Part shown: positions 14,153-16,657 of the stretch, piece by piece
How the letters are laid out: each line of letters begins with the position of its first letter
Numbering within the stretch: the stretch's first letter is position 1
Assembly (NCBI GenBank): GCA_023437485.1
Contig: JAEZGB010000023.1
Span: 1 to 16,657, forward strand
Length of the DNA: 16,657 nt
Direction: 5' to 3'
DNA from: Bacteroidota bacterium
GTDB lineage: Bacteria; Bacteroidota; Bacteroidia; Flavobacteriales; Flavobacteriaceae
The notes under the pieces: generated by a model
Database searches by the model: none
What the model was told of the DNA's origin: nothing
The model's input: the letters and a program-made list of their open reading frames with translations, nothing else
Program-made: the position numbers and the translations under genes

Positions 14153-14584
14153 TTACTTCTCCTGGGCGGGCGCCTCGGCTTCCTGAGCTTTGGCGGGCGC
14201 TTCTTTTGAGACCATACCCTTGGCCTGCAGCATATTGTACCAGTTGAGCACTTTTTTGATGTCGGACGGATAGACGCGCTCCTCATCATACTCGGGAAGC
14301 ACCTCCCGGAAATAGGCGGTCAATTTTGCCGTATCCTCCTTGTGCGACATTGCCGGACCATTGTCTTCCTTCACTGCGATATTGCGCATCACCTCGGCTA
14401 AAGGTTTCTCCTCATTGTGGGTGTACATTGAAATTTCTGAAAGCAGGCTCACGTTGTTCCGAAGCCCGACCGTTATTTTTTTGCCGTCAAGCAATGATTC
14501 GGCAACAAAACCCGAACGGGTCTGCACTTTGAGCATGTAAAGTCCCGGCTTTCCGGAAATGGCCAATATTTTGTCTAAGTTCAT
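14153..14584 (-). CDS. DUF5606 family protein
   Basis: A 143-residue cytoplasmic protein of the DUF5606 family, common in Bacteroidota and without a known function. The N-terminal 75 residues form the conserved part: MNLDKILAISGKPGLYMLKV, SGFVAESLLDGKKITVGLR and SLLSEISMYT, which looks like a small beta-rich domain. A helical segment (about 85-120, with AYFREVLPEYDEERVYPSDI) follows, then a low-complexity tail rich in Ala, Glu, Lys and Pro (from about 126). It starts 14 nt after the def stop, so it is probably translated from the same mRNA, and a terminator follows it. The association with def suggests a role tied to translation or growth, but this is only context. Confidence 0.9.
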   Translation of the reverse strand: MNLDKILAISGKPGLYMLKVQTRSGFVAESLLDGKKITVGLRNNVSLLSEISMYTHNEEKPLAEVMRNIAVKEDNGPAMSHKEDTAKLTAYFREVLPEYDEERVYPSDIKKVLNWYNMLQAKGMVSKEAPAKAQEAEAPAQEK

Positions 14585-14598
14585 ATAATGATGTTTTT

Positions 14599-15186
14599 TT
14601 ATCTTCCTTTTTTGGCGACAAACTTCATCCGGTAATCCGGACGCGTTTTGCCTTCCATAATGTTCTGCAGTTTCTTTTGGATAAGGCGTTTTTTGAGCGA
14701 TGATATCCTGTCGGTAAACAGAATACCCTCAATATGGTCATACTCATGCTGGATGACGCGTGCTATCAGGCCGTCAAAAACTTCCCGGCGCGGGTTAAAA
14801 TCCTCATCCACATACTCAATGGTGATCCGCTCATGCCTGAACACGTCTTCCCGTACCTCGGGTATTGACAGGCAACCTTCGTTAAAACCCCACTCCTCGC
14901 CTTCCTCGGCAACGATGTTCGCATTGATGAAAGTGCGTTTAAAGCCCCGCAACTGCTCGCGCTCCTCCGTGCTCAGTTCATCGTCTTCGGCAAAGGGCTT
15001 GGTATCCACGATAAATACCCTGATGGGCAGGCCAACCTGTGGTGCCGCGAGCCCCACGCCATACGCATTGTACATGGTTTCATACATATCGGCAATTACC
15101 TGTTTAAGATGCGGGTAGTCGGGCGAAACCTCAACGCCTTTCTTGCGCAGTACCGGATCGCCGTAACCAATTATGGGTAAAATCAT
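14599..15186 (-). CDS. def: Peptide deformylase
   Basis: Def removes the formyl group from the N-terminal methionine of nascent proteins at the ribosome. The three family motifs are complete in the 195-residue product: GVGLAAPQ at 43-50, EGCLS at 103-107 with metal ligand Cys105, and QHEYDH at 146-151 with ligands His147 and His151 and catalytic Glu148. The frame is open 24 codons further upstream to 15258, but the start at 15186 gives the standard N-terminus MILPIIGYGDPVLRKK and has a TATTTTTG box 21 nt before it, so the extension is not used. It is the first gene of the minus-strand cluster with DUF5606 and mazG and is divergent from a FUSC membrane-protein gene. Confidence 0.97.
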   Translation of the reverse strand: MILPIIGYGDPVLRKKGVEVSPDYPHLKQVIADMYETMYNAYGVGLAAPQVGLPIRVFIVDTKPFAEDDELSTEEREQLRGFKRTFINANIVAEEGEEWGFNEGCLSIPEVREDVFRHERITIEYVDEDFNPRREVFDGLIARVIQHEYDHIEGILFTDRISSLKKRLIQKKLQNIMEGKTRPDYRMKFVAKKGR

Positions 15187-15207
15187 GTTTTGAATAAAGA
15201 GTGTCGG

Positions 15208-15215
15208 CAAAAATA
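15208..15215 (-). promoter_or_regulatory. -7 box (TATTTTTG) for def
   Basis: On the minus strand TATTTTTG fits TAnnTTTG and lies 21 nt upstream of the def ATG, giving a leader of about 15 nt. No TTTG is found at the normal distance upstream. The surrounding DNA is A/T-rich, so a chance match is possible. Confidence 0.45.
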
Positions 15216-15251
15216 AATAAAAAAATACTTTGAGGGACGGCCAGCCGGGAA

Positions 15252-15279
15252 TTGGCATTAAATTATAATTTGATGCTAA
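15252..15279. promoter_or_regulatory. 28-nt imperfect palindrome between def and FUSC gene
   Basis: The segment TTGGCATTAAATTATAATTT plus GATGCTAA is symmetric about 15265/15266: 12 of 14 base pairs are Watson-Crick and the other two are G-T. The inner AAATTATAATTT (15260-15271) is perfect. It lies upstream of both divergent promoter boxes and ends 15 nt before the TTG of the FUSC promoter, a place suited to a dimeric regulator. Confidence 0.45.
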
Positions 15280-15294
15280 AAAGAGTTGCCGGGC

Positions 15295-15325
15295 TTGAGC
15301 GGGGTTTAATTGATGACTACCTTTG
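15295..15325 (+). promoter_or_regulatory. Promoter TTG-20-TACCTTTG for the FUSC gene
   Basis: TACCTTTG (15318-15325) is an exact TAnnTTTG and is identical to the fur box. TTG at 15295-15297 lies 20 nt upstream. Predicted transcription start is near 15332, about 5 nt before the ATG at 15337. Confidence 0.65.
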
Positions 15326-15336
15326 ATAGGTCAACA

Positions 15337-16657
15337 ATGGTAAGTAAAATCACACAATTCACGCAAAGCCTGAACTTCGCCAACGCGATCAAGGTAACCG
15401 TGGCGGCTTGCATTCCGGTTATTGTGGGCGCGCTGCTCGGACATTTTGAAACGGGCTTTACCATTGCGCTCGGAGCCCTTCTGACTTTCCCGAGCGATGT
15501 CTCAGGACATATCAGGCATAAGATTGTTGGAATTATAATTGCCGCCACCATCGTGGCCGGAACCGCATTTGTGATCAACCTGGCCCTGGCCACCCCTTTT
15601 ATATTTTACCCCGTACTTGCCGCGACTTTGTTTTTGCTGTCGATGATCTCGGCCTACGGGCAGCGCGCCACCATGGTTTCGTTTTCAGGGTTGTTGTCAG
15701 TTTCGCTGGCCTTCGCGCAGGTGATGGATTTATCACAATTAGTGCTGCATTGTCTTTTGATGCTTGCCGGCGGTGCGTTCTACCTGCTTATCTCAATGAT
15801 TTTCCACTTTGCGAGGCCGCATCGTTATACTGAACTCCAGCTGGCCGATTGCATGCGCCTTACCGCCCGCTATCTCAAATTGCGCGGCGATTTGTGGAAA
15901 CCCGGTGCCGACCGCCTCAAGATTACTGAAAAACAGCTTGCCTTACAGGTAGAACTCAACACCATTCATGAAAATATTCGCGAAACGGTAATCCGCGGCC
16001 GCAGTTCGGAAGGTACCTCCGGCCGCAACCGTCGCATGCTCATCATTTTCATTTCGCTGGTCGAAGTCCTCGAACTGGCCTTGGCGAACGCTTTTGACCA
16101 CGAAGCGCTGCATCGGCAATTTGACCAGAGCAATGTACTTACGGTGTACCAGCGGCTGGCCTACAACCTGGGATCGACCCTGAAAAAACTCGGCGCCGCG
16201 GCCCTGGCAAACAAACGGTTTGAACTCAGGCACAACCTTCGGGAAGACCTCGCGGCCTATCAGCGCGCAATCGAACTTTACGCGCAGTCGGGCCGCCCCG
16301 ATGTGGATCAGGGTGTGATCATACTGCGGACGATGCTGCATTACGCCGAAAAGCAGGTTGAAAAAATCATCCTCATTGCCCGTTCCTACTCGCGCGAAGC
16401 CCTTAAGCACGATGTTCGCGGCGCCGACCGTGACCTTGAAAAATTCCTAACCCCACAACATTATTTTCTGAGCATCTTTATTGAGAACCTAAGCTTGAAA
16501 AGTTCAGTTTTTCGTCATTCGCTCAGGCTGACCGCCACCATCATCGCCGGATTTGTGATTGGCAACATGCTCTCGCTGCAAAACGTGTATTGGATCCTGC
16601 TGACCATAGTGGTAATCATGCGGCCCGGCTACGGCCTCACCAAGGAGAGGTCATATC
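15337..16657 (+). CDS. FUSC family inner-membrane protein (3' end outside window)
   Basis: The frame stays open for 440 codons from ATG 15337 to the window edge. Family members (YccS/YhfK/aromatic acid exporter type) are inner-membrane proteins of about 700 residues with two membrane blocks separated by cytosolic helices. Here residues about 17-155 form the first block of about six hydrophobic segments (for example AIKVTVAACIPVIVGALLG and KIVGIIIAATIVAGTAFVI). Residues about 156-395 are a charged helical region, and the second block starts with LRLTATIIAGFVIGNML, followed by VYWILLTIVVIMRPGYGLTK, the FUSC signature. An in-frame ATG at 15313 would give eight more residues but overlaps the TACCTTTG box, so the later ATG is preferred. 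Substrate is unknown; transport of organic anions is inferred from relatives. Divergent from def with a shared 150-nt spacer. Confidence 0.9.
   Translation, partial: MVSKITQFTQSLNFANAIKVTVAACIPVIVGALLGHFETGFTIALGALLTFPSDVSGHIRHKIVGIIIAATIVAGTAFVINLALATPFIFYPVLAATLFLLSMISAYGQRATMVSFSGLLSVSLAFAQVMDLSQLVLHCLLMLAGGAFYLLISMIFHFARPHRYTELQLADCMRLTARYLKLRGDLWKPGADRLKITEKQLALQVELNTIHENIRETVIRGRSSEGTSGRNRRMLIIFISLVEVLELALANAFDHEALHRQFDQSNVLTVYQRLAYNLGSTLKKLGAAALANKRFELRHNLREDLAAYQRAIELYAQSGRPDVDQGVIILRTMLHYAEKQVEKIILIARSYSREALKHDVRGADRDLEKFLTPQHYFLSIFIENLSLKSSVFRHSLRLTATIIAGFVIGNMLSLQNVYWILLTIVVIMRPGYGLTKERSY

Noticed and set aside
15187..15258. 24-residue N-terminal extension of def with a hydrophobic stretch
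   Set aside because: Deformylases act in the cytoplasm and begin near MILPII; the extension would also cover the TATTTTTG promoter box.
15306..15593. 95-codon minus-strand frame overlapping the FUSC start
   Set aside because: Complement of hydrophobic membrane codons gives another hydrophobic frame; no independent evidence.
15943..16410. 155-codon minus-strand frame opposite the FUSC gene
   Set aside because: Antisense to a well-supported membrane-protein frame; no domain recognised.

Overview
The window suggests a member of the Bacteroidota, most likely the family Flavobacteriaceae and possibly a higher-GC relative of Flavobacterium. Three things support this: the gene set and order (Fur-type regulator, purA, OstA-like protein, class III aminotransferase, TPR protein, aroE and DUF349 protein in a row, and def with a DUF5606 gene and mazG); repeated TAnnTTTG promoter boxes instead of TATAAT boxes, with no clear Shine-Dalgarno sequences; and spacers full of AT-rich period-7 and period-8 simple repeats. 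Coding DNA looks close to half G+C by eye, well above the spacers. I found no tRNA, rRNA, CRISPR, transposase or phage gene. The genus is inference.

Layout: 1-642 is gene-free and is a mosaic of direct and inverted AT-rich repeats. Then come a Fur/PerR-family regulator (643-1098), a 273-nt spacer with heptanucleotide arrays and a GC-rich hairpin-rich block, and purA plus nhaA 2 nt apart (1372-3809). A secreted GH13 alpha-amylase-type enzyme lies on the minus strand (5654-3780); its 3' end overlaps that of nhaA by 30 bp. Divergent from it, from a TTG start, runs an OstA/LptA-like envelope gene (5769-7394), which overlaps a class III aminotransferase (7394-8629) by one base. Next, in the same direction, are a TPR protein (8716-10119), aroE (10151-10894) and a large DUF349 repeat protein (10977-13199). 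A minus-strand cluster def, DUF5606 gene, mazG (15186-13336) converges on it. A FUSC-family membrane protein starts divergently from def at 15337 and runs off the window end.

How the genes work together: most are housekeeping genes. PurA makes AMP, AroE serves aromatic synthesis, Def deformylates new proteins and MazG cleans the nucleotide pool. The OstA-like protein points to outer-membrane lipopolysaccharide transport, and NhaA and the FUSC protein are inner-membrane transport proteins. The amylase degrades starch-like glucans outside the cytoplasm, but no SusC/SusD-type genes are beside it, so this is not a visible polysaccharide utilisation locus.

I did not find a convincing new multi-gene system. 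The points most worth a second look are in non-coding DNA: the repeat mosaic before fur with an exact 38-bp inverted repeat, the folded GC-rich block before purA, the G-free repetitive purA leader, a terminator placed just before the mazG start codon, and a 28-nt dyad between def and the FUSC gene.
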